Shown here: positions 44,841 to 53,742 of the stretch, piece after piece | Position numbering within the stretch: position 1 is the first letter of the stretch | How the letters are laid out: each line of letters begins with the position of its first letter | DNA from: Paraburkholderia sp. SOS3 | Lineage (GTDB): Bacteria > Pseudomonadota > Gammaproteobacteria > Burkholderiales > Burkholderiaceae | Assembly (NCBI RefSeq): GCF_001922345.1 | Contig: NZ_CP018811.1 | Span: 3,534,001-3,598,000 of the forward strand | DNA: 64,000 bases | Direction: 5' to 3' | The notes under the pieces: model-generated | What the model was told of the DNA's origin: nothing | The model's input: only the letters and a program-made list of their open reading frames with translations | Databases searched by the model: none | Made by a program: the position numbers and the translations under genes

Positions 44841-44932
44841 TCAGCGCCACGGCTTTCACATTTTCTTTATGCGGAATCTGGCAGGCGAGCAGGTAAAATC
44901 GATGCATTCCTGAGCCTTCCCGGAGCACTGCA

Positions 44933-45949
44933 ATGTCACTGCCACGCCGCACCACTCTCACGAAGTACCTGATCGAGCAACAGCGCGAATACAACAACCT
45001 TCCCGCGGATCTGCGTCTTTTGATCGAAGTCGTCGCACGCGCGTGCAAGGCCATCAGCTATCACGTCAGCAAAGGCGCGCTCGGCGAGGCGCTCGGCACC
45101 GCAGGCAGCGAAAACGTGCAAGGCGAAGTGCAGAAAAAGCTCGACATCCTGTCGAACGAAATTCTGCTCGAGGCAAACGAATGGGGCGGCAATCTCGCCG
45201 GCATGGCCTCCGAGGAAATGGAGCAGTTTTTCCCCATTCCGGCCAACTACCCGCGCGGGGAATACCTGCTCGTGTTCGATCCGCTCGACGGTTCGTCGAA
45301 TATCGACGTGAACGTGTCGATCGGCACGATCTTCTCGGTGCTGCGCTGCCCCGACGGCCAGCAGCCCACCGAAGCGTCATTCCTGCAGCCGGGCACGCAG
45401 CAGGTCGCGGCCGGCTATGCCGTGTACGGTCCGCAAACGGTGCTCGTACTGACCACCGGCAATGGTGTGAACTGCTTTACGCTCGATCGCGAACTGGGGT
45501 CGTGGGTGCTCACGCAAAGCGACATGCGCATCCCCGTCGATACGCGCGAATATGCGATCAACGCATCGAATTCGCGTCACTGGCACGAGCCGGTACAGCA
45601 ATATGTCAACGAATTGAACGCTGGCAAGGAAGGCCCGCGCCAGGCGGACTTCAATATGCGCTGGATCGCCTCGATGGTGGCAGACGTGCATCGCATTCTG
45701 AGCCGCGGGGGAATCTTCATGTATCCGGCCGACAAGCGCACGCCCGACCGGCCCGGCAAACTGCGGCTCATGTACGAGGCCAATCCGATGTCGTTCATCG
45801 TTGAACAGGCGGGCGGCGCGGCGACCAACGGCGAACAGCGCATCCTCGACATCACGCCGGGACATCTGCATGAGCGCGTCGCGGTGTTCCTTGGCTCGAA
45901 GAACGAAGTCGACCGCGTCACCCGTTACCACCTCGAAAGAAAAAAATAA
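44933..45949 (+). CDS. fbp: Fructose-1,6-bisphosphatase class I
   Basis: This 338-residue enzyme of gluconeogenesis (and the Calvin cycle where present) hydrolyses fructose 1,6-bisphosphate. Metal-site motifs are [10 protein letters not shown] and [21 protein letters not shown], and substrate-binding residues lie in [42 protein letters not shown] lies eight bases before the ATG. Length and start match the family. It is monocistronic, followed by tRNA-Thr. Confidence 0.95.
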   Translation: MSLPRRTTLTKYLIEQQREYNNLPADLRLLIEVVARACKAISYHVSKGALGEALGTAGSENVQGEVQKKLDILSNEILLEANEWGGNLAGMASEEMEQFFPIPANYPRGEYLLVFDPLDGSSNIDVNVSIGTIFSVLRCPDGQQPTEASFLQPGTQQVAAGYAVYGPQTVLVLTTGNGVNCFTLDRELGSWVLTQSDMRIPVDTREYAINASNSRHWHEPVQQYVNELNAGKEGPRQADFNMRWIASMVADVHRILSRGGIFMYPADKRTPDRPGKLRLMYEANPMSFIVEQAGGAATNGEQRILDITPGHLHERVAVFLGSKNEVDRVTRYHLERKK

Positions 45950-45958
45950 GTGCGGGGC

Positions 45959-45988
45959 TTGCCAAGCCGATAAAGAAGTCCCTATAAT
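45959..45988 (+). promoter_or_regulatory. Promoter of tRNA-Thr
   Basis: TTGCCA (45959-45964), 18-base spacer and a perfect TATAAT (45983-45988) end 15 bases before the tRNA. Confidence 0.75.
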
Positions 45989-46003
45989 CGCGGTTCTCCT
46001 GAT

Positions 46004-46079
46004 GCCGGAATAGCTCAGACGGTAGAGCAGCGCATTCGTAATGCGAAGGTCGGGGGTTCGATTCCTCTTTCCGGCACCA
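46004..46079 (+). tRNA. tRNA-Thr (anticodon CGU)
   Basis: 76-base cloverleaf with encoded CCA. The acceptor GCCGGAA pairs with TTCCGGC, the anticodon loop TTCGTAA gives CGT, reading ACG, and the T-loop is TTCGATT. Confidence 0.96.
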
Positions 46080-46108
46080 ACAAGAATCAAGTGCAGTTTC
46101 AAGCATTT

Positions 46109-46134
46109 AGCCCGGTCATTTGGCCGGGCTTTTT
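46109..46134 (+). terminator. Rho-independent terminator after tRNA-Thr
   Basis: AGCCCGG and CCGGGCT arms around an 8-base loop, followed by five T. Confidence 0.9.
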
Positions 46135-47604
46135 GCTTTCTAAGCGCACTTGCTTCTCGTGGTACTCCTGGTTTTGGCGGGTATTTGCGCCGCGAGGCGC
46201 CAGCAATCCGCCATGCGATTGTCGTGCGCCGCGCAAGTCGATCGGCACCGTGCGCTGCAACTCGGCACCCGAGCCTCGATTCCAGAGTGCAGCGCGACTT
46301 CTCCGGTATCGCCCGCGCATTCGCATATTGCGCGACCTGCGGCGGCAGCTGCGTCAGCCGCCAGCGCCTGCACGAGAGCGTCCGCATTGCCGGCCAAGTC
46401 AATCCATCGCAATCATCTTCACACGCACGTCACGATGCTTCTGTTGCCATCCATCATGATGCGCATCGTGTCGCGGCGAAATCTTTCCACGCGAGCCACA
46501 GTGCCCCGCTGTTTTCGAGCGGCGACGCGTACAACGCCTGCTCGTCTTTGCCTGTCACGCCGAACGCCGAACGCCGACGACGCGCCAAGCGTCTTGCCGT
46601 GTGCCGAAAGTCGGAAATAGCAGATGTCGGCGCGTCCATCGACGACGCTGAACCACGCCATTAAATCGGCTCTGGCATCGCGCTAGCAATCGTTGGTGCG
46701 CAAATCGTGTGACCGTGACCGTCCGAATGCGTGACGAACGCATGGTCGCCTTCGGCTCATGCGACCCGCAGCCGTCGCTTTGCATCGCCTGTAATTGCTG
46801 CCGTCCAACGTCACATAGCCGGTACAAACGGCGCGACCTGCGAATAACACGGTGAACGCGCATCGCGTGAACCGGGCAGATTCGACAGCAGCAGGGCTTC
46901 TGCGGAGACAGACCTGCGTGATTGCGGCACGTTGAAGCCTTGCGCCAAAAAAGCGGAATGGCGCTCTCCGGTGAAGCGTTTACGTATCAGGAGGCTCGGT
47001 GCGACCGCAGCGCCTTTTCAGTCGTGGCGACGTGATGTGCGCCGCTCCGACCGCAACCGGTCGCGCGACACCGCCGCGTACATTTGCATCAAGCGCGGGC
47101 GGAATCCGGTTGGCTCTCACTGTCTGTACCGCCGTCAACGAACTGTCCGAATTCGTCGTTATGGTGATAAGAGACGTTGCGCTGCGATGCGGGAAGCGAC
47201 GGTCGCTTCAAACCAACGTTTGAAGCGGGGCGCGAGGCTGGCGTTGTGCGCGCATCACCGACGACCGGTGCTACAGCACATCGAGTACCACCGCGAGGCA
47301 TACAACGCCGATCCGGCGAGTCGAATGTTTCATCGCTACCTGGCAGAAGTAAGCGCGCAGACAGCAAGAACATGAAATCGAGGATGTGAAGCGGACCTGA
47401 CGTTGAACTGGACCTGAAGTGGTCTCGAAGTGGTCCCGAGGAAGTATTAAGGACAATCGACAAATTCTATTCACGCAACTTCAATCGCGGAGCCGGTGTG
47501 CCGTTAAAGCAACAACAAAGTACCGAAACCCTGGTTTTCCGATCACTCGCACTGGTAGCAAACGGGGACTGAGGCAGATAATCGATTTGTAAAGGAGAAA
47601 GTTC
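46135..47604. other. Gene-poor, decayed 1.4-kb region
   Basis: No intact gene is recognised. All open frames are short and none has both a plausible start and coherent protein-like composition, except the broken minus-strand gene listed separately. A few direct repeats of GAAGTGGTC-type sequence occur near 47415-47440. The region ends at a small ORF with a strong ribosome site. Confidence 0.55.
46419..46900 (-). pseudogene. Probable frameshifted remnant of an unknown gene
   Basis: Protein-like pieces follow each other in different frames on the minus strand. A piece containing VCTGYVTLDGSNYR is followed by a stop; then comes ARADLMAWFSVVDGRADIC and on to SSAFGV. A duplicated GGCGTTC (46561-46574 region) then shifts the frame to GKDEQALYASPLENSGALWL, and another shift leads to DTMRIMMDGNRSIVTCV and stop at 46419. 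The family is not recognised. The composition of the pieces suggests a once-real protein. Confidence 0.45.
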
Positions 47605-47754
47605 ATGGACACGAAACCGCCGAAGATTCCGACCCCTGACAAGGTGTTGAGTCCGGATCCGGAACCCGCAGGCGTCGAATTTCTCGGGGCAGAATTGCCG
47701 GAGCACGTGCGGGCGTTTTTCGACGAACAACGCAAGTCGTGCGAACCGAAGTAA
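47605..47754 (+). CDS. 49-residue conserved-looking small protein
   Basis: ATG 47605 follows a near-perfect ribosome site (AAAGGAGAAAGTTC). The product begins MDTKPPKIPTPDKVLSPDPE and ends RAFFDEQRKSCEPK: acidic, Pro-rich N-terminal half and a likely helix at the C-terminus. It overlaps the start of the chorismate mutase frame by 16 bases, so the two may be translationally coupled. The function is unknown. Strong translation signals and use of codons like its neighbours argue that it is real. Confidence 0.65.
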   Translation: MDTKPPKIPTPDKVLSPDPEPAGVEFLGAELPEHVRAFFDEQRKSCEPK

Positions 47755-48494
47755 CGACGAACGGGGACATCGCAACGGGTGATAGCGCGCCGAAGCTCCC
47801 GCGAGGAAAGCCGCGCGCCGTTGATATCGCTCGACTACTTGCACGCAGGCACTGGCAAGCGGCCGCGTGGCGCGTAGCCACGTCCGGCGCCGCGCGCGGC
47901 ACAGTCCGCCTGCTATTCGTGATCGCATCCGCACTTGCGGTCGGATTCGCCCTTGCGCTCACGCCAGCCACGGCCCGCGCCGATTCCGACGACACTTCAC
48001 TCACGAACCTGATCTCGCTCGTCTCGCAGCGGCTTGCACTGGCCGAACCCGTCGCCCACTGGAAGTGGATCAATCACCGGCCGATCGACGATGCGCGCCG
48101 CGAAGCCGCACTGCTCGCCGATGTCGCGAAGCGCGCACAGGCGGCAGGCGTCGACGCCGAATTCGCACACGAATTCTTCCAGGATCAGATCGATGCCAGC
48201 AAGGACATCCAGAACGCGCTCTTCGAGCAATGGCACAAGCTGCGGCCGCCCGAAGGTCCGGCGCCCGACCTGGCAACGCGCACGCGACCGCAACTGGACC
48301 GGCTCACGCAATCGATGATCGCCGCACTCGGACGTGTACAAGCGCTTCGCGCCGCGCCCGATTGCCCGACGCGGGTCGCGCAGGGTGTTGCCAACTGGAA
48401 GTCGCTTACGCGTTATGACGCAGCGCAGACGGAGGCGCTCAACCGGGCGCTCGGGCACGTCTGCGAGTCGGGCGGCGTCGGCGCGACGGGCTAG
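47739..48494 (+). CDS. Exported chorismate mutase (AroQ gamma class)
   Basis: This 251-residue protein has a late hydrophobic signal segment (about residues 55-78, LLFVIASALAVGFALAL, with AXA site TARA) and an all-helical AroQ domain: LISLVSQRLALAEPVAHWKWINHRPIDDARREAALLADVAKRAQ, then EFFQDQIDASKDIQNALFEQWH. Secreted *AroQ enzymes convert chorismate to prephenate in the periplasm. GTG 47739 opens the frame and gives an unusually long N-terminus before the signal core; a later start cannot be excluded. It overlaps the small ORF. Confidence 0.8.
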   Translation: MRTEVTTNGDIATGDSAPKLPRGKPRAVDIARLLARRHWQAAAWRVATSGAARGTVRLLFVIASALAVGFALALTPATARADSDDTSLTNLISLVSQRLALAEPVAHWKWINHRPIDDARREAALLADVAKRAQAAGVDAEFAHEFFQDQIDASKDIQNALFEQWHKLRPPEGPAPDLATRTRPQLDRLTQSMIAALGRVQALRAAPDCPTRVAQGVANWKSLTRYDAAQTEALNRALGHVCESGGVGATG

Positions 48495-49801
48495 CTCGCG
48501 TTTGCGGCAGCGGACGCGGTCTCGCTGGCCGGCGTTTCGACCGACGGCTCGATTATCAGCGTCGCGCACCGATCGGGCGGCTGCACGGATGGCGGTGAAA
48601 CGGGCGAATTCTGCGCCTCGGCCGAGGGCGACATCTGCAACGACGGCGGCAACTCGACCGGCATCACGCGCAAACCACGCGCAAGATGGGTCTGCAAGAT
48701 CCGATACGTGGACAGTTCGAACCCGCGCGGCGCGCCTGCCTTGCGCTGCGCGAGCAGCGCATGCGCTTGCGTTGCCGATTGCACATGGCCCAGATAACAC
48801 CAGCGGTCGACGACATGAAACGCGGGCTCCGCTTCCCCTGCGTGTTTGCCGCCCCCGCCGCGCTCTTCAAACACGATCGCGCCATCGAACGGCCACGGCG
48901 CATCGCCCGGATCGCTTCTCGACGTCCGCAGCGAACGATTGTGGCTCGGGCGCAGCGCGGCGATCCATTGCGCTTGCGCGAGCAGCGCCCCCAGCTCGCC
49001 GCCCGTCGCGCGCCAGTCGACGCGTCGCACGAGTTGCGCGAGCCGCATATCCTTCGACGAGCGCCGCTCACCCGTCAGATGCGCGCGGATCCGTTGACGG
49101 ACCCGGACGCTTCGTCCCACGAACAGCGGGACGTCGTTTTCCCCATAGAACATATAGATGCCGCACCCCGCGGGCGCCGCATCGAGCGAATCCTCGGTGA
49201 GATCGCCGACGAGCCGGTAGCGCCGCATCGTGCGGTCGATCTGTGCACGCAGCGCGTCGAGCGGCACGAGGTCGTGCAGGCGCTGCCAGAACTGCCAGAG
49301 CAGATCCGCGTCGGCAAGCGCGCGGTGCCTGTCCGACGGCATGAGCGCGTGCCGCTCGACGAGCGCGTCGAGTCCGTGACGCTTTTCGGCCGGGAAGAGC
49401 GCGCGCGACAGACGTACCGTGCACAGCACATCGGGGTTGAATGCGAACCCGACGCGCTCGAATTCGCGATGCAGAAAACCGCGATCGAAGCTTGCGTTGT
49501 GCGCGACGAAGAGCTTGCCGTCGAGCCGCGCAAAGAGTTCGGATGCAATCGCATCGAAGGTCGGCGCGCCGCGCACCATTGCGTCGGTGATGCCGGTTAG
49601 CTGCTGGATGAACGGCGGAATGGGCTGCTGCGGATCGACCAGCGTGCTCCAGCGCGATGTGCCATGCGGCCCGACTTCGACGACGCCCACTTCGGTAATT
49701 CGATGCACGCCGGCCGAGCCGCCGGTCGTTTCGAGATCGACAAACGCGATCGGAACATCGAGCGCGGCCGGCGCCGGAGCCGCGAGGAACGCTTCAGACA
49801 T
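48491..49801 (-). CDS. DnaQ-like 3'-5' exonuclease fused to a UvrC/Cho-type GIY-YIG nuclease
   Basis: This is a 436-residue fusion. The N-terminal domain is a DEDDh exonuclease (VPIAFVDLETTGG, LFVAHNASFDRGFL, DRHRALADADLLW). From about residue 205 a GIY-YIG domain follows (GCGIYMFYGENDVPLFVGRSVRVRQRIRAHL), as in the UvrC N-terminal half and Cho. The end is Ser/Pro/Glu-rich and probably disordered. Similar fusions are annotated as DNA polymerase III epsilon-like or excinuclease Cho and may incise and trim damaged DNA. ATG 49801 is chosen by family alignment; no clear ribosome site. The stop region overlaps the end of the chorismate mutase gene by four bases. Confidence 0.85.
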   Translation of the reverse strand: MSEAFLAAPAPAALDVPIAFVDLETTGGSAGVHRITEVGVVEVGPHGTSRWSTLVDPQQPIPPFIQQLTGITDAMVRGAPTFDAIASELFARLDGKLFVAHNASFDRGFLHREFERVGFAFNPDVLCTVRLSRALFPAEKRHGLDALVERHALMPSDRHRALADADLLWQFWQRLHDLVPLDALRAQIDRTMRRYRLVGDLTEDSLDAAPAGCGIYMFYGENDVPLFVGRSVRVRQRIRAHLTGERRSSKDMRLAQLVRRVDWRATGGELGALLAQAQWIAALRPSHNRSLRTSRSDPGDAPWPFDGAIVFEERGGGGKHAGEAEPAFHVVDRWCYLGHVQSATQAHALLAQRKAGAPRGFELSTYRILQTHLARGLRVMPVELPPSLQMSPSAEAQNSPVSPPSVQPPDRCATLIIEPSVETPASETASAAANAS

Positions 49802-50080
49802 GAATGGGAACAGGTTCGGGTGCGATAAATTCAGCCCAAGTATGCACCATCGGGTGCAAAGCCTGCTTGAAAGTTTCGTGTACGCAGACTCGCTAGCACG
49901 GCTGCTCAACACATGGCAATCGATCGCGCATACTTTGAGACAGATCGATTTATACGCGTTAATTCCAATCGCCGATTTATTGCTTTGAGATAAGTCTGAT
50001 AATCATCGATGCATTTCGGGTCAATCGATCAAATGTTTTTCGTATTGGATATCATCAGATATTTTTCTGGCCACACAAAC
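49802..50080. other. AT-rich intergenic region
   Basis: No gene is seen. It includes a small hairpin TGCACC-ATCG-GGTGCA (49843-49858) close to the exonuclease start, and then AT-rich sequence toward the cold-shock terminator. Confidence 0.5.
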
Positions 50081-50108
50081 GAAAAGCCCTCGCCAGATGC
50101 GAGGGCTT
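50081..50108 (-). terminator. Rho-independent terminator of the cold-shock gene
   Basis: AAGCCCTCGC and GCGAGGGCTT arms around CAGAT, followed on the minus strand by a short T run. Confidence 0.85.
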
Positions 50109-50137
50109 GCGTCAGGCGTCGTGATTCTACGATGCCA

Positions 50138-50341
50138 TTACAGCGGCTGGATGTTCGCAGCCTGCTTGCCCTTCGGGCCGGTCTTTACGTCGAAAGAGAC
50201 ACGCTGGTTCTCTTTGAGCGACTTGAACCCCTCCGCGCGGATTTCGGAGAAGTGAGCGAAGAGATCATCGCCACCCGCATCAGAAGTGATAAAGCCAAAG
50301 CCCTTAGCATCGTTGAACCATTTGACGACACCGGTTTCCAT
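50138..50341 (-). CDS. cspA: Cold-shock domain protein (CspA family)
   Basis: This is a 67-residue single cold-shock domain: [18 protein letters not shown] contains RNP1 (KGFGFI), and DLFAHFSEI is RNP2. It binds single-stranded nucleic acid and melts RNA structure. ATG 50341 is preferred over 50347 because AGGA lies eight bases before it and only two bases before the other. The specific paralogue cannot be told from sequence alone. Confidence 0.92.
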   Translation of the reverse strand: METGVVKWFNDAKGFGFITSDAGGDDLFAHFSEIRAEGFKSLKENQRVSFDVKTGPKGKQAANIQPL

Positions 50342-50415
50342 ATCCATTTCCTCGAATTTGTTTTGAGACGACAGTCGACTTCACCGACTCGAACTGATTC
50401 GATATCGGCTTGGCA

Positions 50416-50445
50416 TTTATACGTGCTAATGCAGTGAATCGTCAA
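50416..50445 (-). promoter_or_regulatory. Promoter of the cold-shock gene
   Basis: On the minus strand TTGACG (complement of 50440-50445), 18-base spacer, TATAAA (complement of 50416-50421). This leaves a leader of ~65 bases before the ATG. Confidence 0.65.
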
Positions 50446-50676
50446 GCAGTGGTTTACCAGCGTCCGATTATCGTTCGACGAATGCACGTTGCATTCGTGC
50501 TTTTCTATTAAATACAGAAATGCGTGGCAACCGACGTTTTTACCGCCATCAGATTAGGGCAGGGAATTTCTGCCGACATGTAACAAAACGTGAATATTCG
50601 TAAGTGTTTTTACGGGTTGTTAGGCCTTGGGGCGCATTACATGATGGTTCACAGCAGTGGATTCAGGGAGGTCGCC

Positions 50677-50928
50677 ATGCTGCTATCCGTTATGCGCCGC
50701 TTCGCGGCCTGTTTCACCACACCGCTCACTGAGCCTTCCGGGAAATTCGCCACTGGTAGCCGACCTGCGGCGGCCCCCCCGGCGCTGCCATTCGATCCGG
50801 TCTGGCACGGCGACCACTGGCAGAACCTGCTGTCTTCCCCGATGGACGCGCGACATTACGTAATGGAAGATTGGAGCGTCGCATCCGGGCCCGAATGGGC
50901 GGCTTCCGCTATCACAAGACGTGCGTAG
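50677..50928 (+). CDS. Small hypothetical protein (83 residues)
   Basis: ATG 50677 has GGAGG six bases upstream; the frame is open from 50590 but the upstream part lacks a ribosome site. The product begins MLLSVMRRFAACFTTPLTE, then a Pro/Ala stretch and a more ordered end (FDPVWHGDHWQNLLSSPMDARHYVMEDW reduced here to its flavour: Trp, His and Asp rich). No family is recognised. Confidence 0.5.
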   Translation: MLLSVMRRFAACFTTPLTEPSGKFATGSRPAAAPPALPFDPVWHGDHWQNLLSSPMDARHYVMEDWSVASGPEWAASAITRRA

Positions 50929-50965
50929 CCGAACAACTGGCTTCACGAAGGCGGGCGTGTAGAGG

Positions 50966-51052
50966 GCGAAAAAAAGCGCGACGGTAAAGTCGCGCCTGAC
51001 AAAGTTTGGAGATCTTTTTCGTCAACGAAAAAGTCTGCTTTGGAAAGCAGCA
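50966..51052 (-). ncRNA. Candidate small RNA with three hairpins
   Basis: On the minus strand, TATACT (complement of 51058-51063) is followed by three hairpins in a row: stems CTGCTTT/AAAGCAG (51035-51050), CTTTTTCGT/ACGAAAAAG (51014-51033) and GCGCGAC/GTCGCGC (50976-50995). The last is followed by seven T on that strand, a textbook terminator. The two protein frames overlapping it lack a ribosome site. Size about 85 bases. The -35 is weak. Confidence 0.5.
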
Positions 51053-51473
51053 AATTCAGTATAGCGCCCTCTTTTAATCGGGATTAGCGGCGCGGTCCGC
51101 AAACATTCATTTCCGATCAGGCAATAATCAGACCTTTGCTGGAATATTTGTTGTTTTTCCGCATCATCCGCCGTAGCAATTACACAACGCGATGTCGCGG
51201 GCACCCGCCCCAGGGTCATCCCGAATGCGTGTAAGCCCTTTGCCAGTAAGGCTGCGCAGGCCACCGCCGATCATTTCCCATCCCGTAATACATTATTGCA
51301 GAAACTGGAACGGTCACGCGGCGATGAGCGTCTCTACACTTTGGCTACCGGAAAACGAACGCGCCCTGGTCAGCGCGTTTTTGCGCGAACTCCGCCTCTC
51401 GCAGCGCCTCGCGTGAACCGTTTTCTCAAAAGCCTGGGTTTCCAAAGCCCATCCTGTTCTCGGAGTTACAAAG
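51053..51473. other. Porin upstream region
   Basis: About 420 bases without a recognised gene between the candidate small RNA and the porin. GGAG lies nine bases before the porin ATG. No convincing promoter pair was picked out. Confidence 0.5.
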
Positions 51474-52616
51474 ATGAAAAAGACACTCATGGTCGCCGCC
51501 CTGACGGGCGTGTTTGCTACTGCGGCTCACGCGCAGAGCAGCGTTACGCTGTACGGCTTGATCGACGCCGGCATCACCTACACCAACAACCAGCACGGTG
51601 CGAGCAACGTCCAGGAAACATCGGGCTCGATCAACGGCAGCCGCTGGGGCCTGCGCGGTGCTGAGGACCTCGGTGGCGGTCTGAAGGCAATCTTCACGTT
51701 GGAAAGCGGCTTCGGCATCAACGACGGCACCTCGAAGCAAGGTAACCGTCTGTTCGGTCGTCAAGCATTCGTCGGTCTCGCGAGCGACCAGTTCGGCGCT
51801 GTGACCCTCGGCCGTCAATATGACAGCATGGTCGACTTCGTCGCCCCGCTGGCTCTGACGGGCACGCAATACGGCGGCACGCAGTTCGCCCACCCGTACG
51901 ATAACGACAACCTGAACAACTCGTTCCGCGTGAACAACTCGGTGAAGTACACGAGCGTGAACTATGCGGGCTTCAAGTTCGGCGCGTTGTATGGCTTCTC
52001 GAACCAGGCTGACGGCTTCGCGAACAACCGCGTGTACAGCGCGGGCGCATCGTATAGCTTCGCTGGCTTCAACGTCGGCGCCGGCTACTTGCAGGTCAAC
52101 AATAACGCAGGCGCGATCAACACGGCGACGACCAACGCAAGCGGCGCAATCTCGGGCGACAACACGTTCTTCGCTAGCCGCCAGCAAACGTGGGGCGCAG
52201 GTGCCAACTACACGCTCGGACCGGCAACGTTCGGCCTCGTGTACACGCAAACGAACCTGCAAGACCTGGCCGGCTTCGGCTCGGGTGCCGGCGGCCAACC
52301 GTCGCTCGGCGCTCCGACCAGCGCTCACTTCCAGAACTTCGAAGCGAACGCACGTTACGCTCTGACGCCGGCTCTGAGCATCGCCGGTTCGTACACGTAC
52401 ACGAAGACGAGCCTCGCAGCGACGAACCCGCACTTCAACCAGGTCAACCTGCAAACGGACTACGCGCTGTCGAAGCGGACGGACGTGTACCTGCAGGCTG
52501 AATACGTGACCACGAACGACAACGCGATCGTTCACCCGGTCATCAACGGTATCGGCGCAGCTTCGGCGACGAACAACCAGGTTGCTGTGACCGGTGGTAT
52601 CCGTCACCGCTTCTAA
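51474..52616 (+). CDS. OmpC-type general porin
   Basis: This 380-residue outer-membrane porin (Gram-negative porin family) has a signal peptide cleaved after AHA (MKKTLMVAALTGVFATAAHA). The first strand is QSSVTLYGLIDAGITY, followed by the conserved GSRWGLRGAEDLGGGLKAIFTLESGF and FGRQAFVGLASDQFGAVTLGRQY blocks, alternating strands, and a C-terminal Phe (GGIRHRF) recognised by the BAM machinery. It forms trimers for diffusion of small solutes. Codon bias is strong, as in highly expressed genes. A strong terminator follows. Confidence 0.94.
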   Translation: MKKTLMVAALTGVFATAAHAQSSVTLYGLIDAGITYTNNQHGASNVQETSGSINGSRWGLRGAEDLGGGLKAIFTLESGFGINDGTSKQGNRLFGRQAFVGLASDQFGAVTLGRQYDSMVDFVAPLALTGTQYGGTQFAHPYDNDNLNNSFRVNNSVKYTSVNYAGFKFGALYGFSNQADGFANNRVYSAGASYSFAGFNVGAGYLQVNNNAGAINTATTNASGAISGDNTFFASRQQTWGAGANYTLGPATFGLVYTQTNLQDLAGFGSGAGGQPSLGAPTSAHFQNFEANARYALTPALSIAGSYTYTKTSLAATNPHFNQVNLQTDYALSKRTDVYLQAEYVTTNDNAIVHPVINGIGAASATNNQVAVTGGIRHRF

Positions 52617-52654
52617 GACAAGCGATCAAGAAAAGAGCAGTATCCGCAGTATTG

Positions 52655-52682
52655 AAGGCGCCGCTTGCGGCGCCTTTTTTTA
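52655..52682 (+). terminator. Rho-independent terminator of the porin gene
   Basis: AAGGCGCCGC and GCGGCGCCTT arms around TT, then seven T. Confidence 0.95.
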
Positions 52683-52739
52683 TTGTCGCGTGCTCGATAG
52701 TTGCGTGCGAGCTTGTCCGCCTTTCCATTGGCGGGCGAT

Positions 52740-53312
52740 TTACGCCGCCTCCTCTTCCGCAGATGGATAGCGCACGTCGAGCACATCGATCGACTCCGGG
52801 CCCGCCGGCGTATGCAACGTGACCTGGTCGCCGATTTTCGCCTTCAACAGAGCACGCGCAATCGGCGAAATCCAGCTGACGTGCCCGTGGTCCAGATCGA
52901 CCTCGTCGATACCGACGATTTTCACCGTGTGCGACTCGCCGTCGCCAGTCGCATATTCGACGGTCGCTCCAAAGAACACCTGATCGGTATTCTCCTGCCT
53001 GCTGCTGTTGACCACCTCCGCAAGATCGAGGCGTTTGGTGAGGAAGCGGATGCGCCGGTCGATTTCCCGCAGGCGCCGCTTGCCGTAGATATAGTCGCCG
53101 TTTTCCGAGCGGTCCCCGTTCGACGCCGCCCACGACACGAGCTTTACGACTTCGGGCCGTTCTTCATCGATTAGATGCAGCAGCTCCGTGCGCAGCCTGC
53201 GATGGCCTGCCGGCGTGATGTAGTTCTTCGCTCCCGCGGGAACGTCCGGTTGTGCGACGTCGAGATCGTCGTCGTTGTCGTCGCTCGATTCTTTGACAAA
53301 AGCCTTGTTCAT
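52740..53312 (-). CDS. greB: Transcription elongation factor GreB
   Basis: This 190-residue factor rescues backtracked RNA polymerase by stimulating transcript cleavage. The N-terminal coiled coil contains the catalytic acidic tip (GDRSENGDYIYGKRRLREIDRRIRFL) and the YGKRRLR basic patch specific to GreB. The C-terminal FKBP-like domain includes VDLDHGHVSWISPIARALLKAKIGDQV. An acidic N-terminal extension of ~25 residues (SSDDNDDDLD) is longer than in E. coli. Confidence 0.93.
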   Translation of the reverse strand: MNKAFVKESSDDNDDDLDVAQPDVPAGAKNYITPAGHRRLRTELLHLIDEERPEVVKLVSWAASNGDRSENGDYIYGKRRLREIDRRIRFLTKRLDLAEVVNSSRQENTDQVFFGATVEYATGDGESHTVKIVGIDEVDLDHGHVSWISPIARALLKAKIGDQVTLHTPAGPESIDVLDVRYPSAEEEAA

Positions 53313-53461
53313 GATGATCTGCCAATACTGACTGGCTCTGCAGCCAAAACGAGAACATTGATTGATGCGAGGGCATCAGCGGATGCCCCGATACCAAGCC
53401 TACATGATGGCAGCAACCGGACAAATCGCGGAATGTCGCTTCCCTTTTCTGCCAGCTTTGC

Positions 53462-53467
53462 TATAAT
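53462..53467 (+). promoter_or_regulatory. -10 box of the first tRNA-Arg gene
   Basis: A perfect TATAAT 13 bases before the tRNA; no clear -35. Confidence 0.6.
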
Positions 53468-53480
53468 CCCGTTTCTGCGT

Positions 53481-53557
53481 GCGGCTGTAGCTCAGTTGGA
53501 TAGAGTACTTGGCTACGAACCAAGGGGTCGTGGGTTCGAATCCTGCCAGCCGCGCCA
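53481..53557 (+). tRNA. tRNA-Arg (anticodon ACG), copy 1
   Basis: 77 bases with encoded CCA; acceptor GCGGCTG/CAGCCGC, anticodon loop CTACGAA (ACG, read as ICG), T-loop TTCGAAT. Confidence 0.96.
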
Positions 53558-53564
53558 CCTATTC

Positions 53565-53591
53565 AAGGGCCTTCTTCCGGAAGGCCCTTTC
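53565..53591 (+). terminator. Terminator after tRNA-Arg copy 1
   Basis: AAGGGCCTTC and GAAGGCCCTT arms, 5-base loop, TTT tail. Confidence 0.85.
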
Positions 53592-53659
53592 ATTTGATCC
53601 GGCAGCACGATAACCGGGTCAATGCATTGCTCAACAATGTAAGCAGTAACGTCTTGCGT

Positions 53660-53736
53660 GCGGCTGTAGCTCAGTTGGATAGAGTACTTGGCTACGAACC
53701 AAGGGGTCGTGGGTTCGAATCCTGCCAGCCGCGCCA
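53660..53736 (+). tRNA. tRNA-Arg (anticodon ACG), copy 2
   Basis: Identical in all 77 bases to copy 1, 102 bases downstream; four bases upstream (GCGT) are also shared. Confidence 0.96.
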
Positions 53737-53742
53737 TTTTCG

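Noticed and set aside
46932..47375. 147-residue plus-strand frame in the decayed region
   Set aside because: Arg-rich composition, no ribosome site and no recognisable family; overlapping frames are equally open.
51022..51264. 80-residue minus-strand frame over the hairpin row
   Set aside because: No ribosome site and unlikely composition; hairpins and terminator fit a small RNA better.
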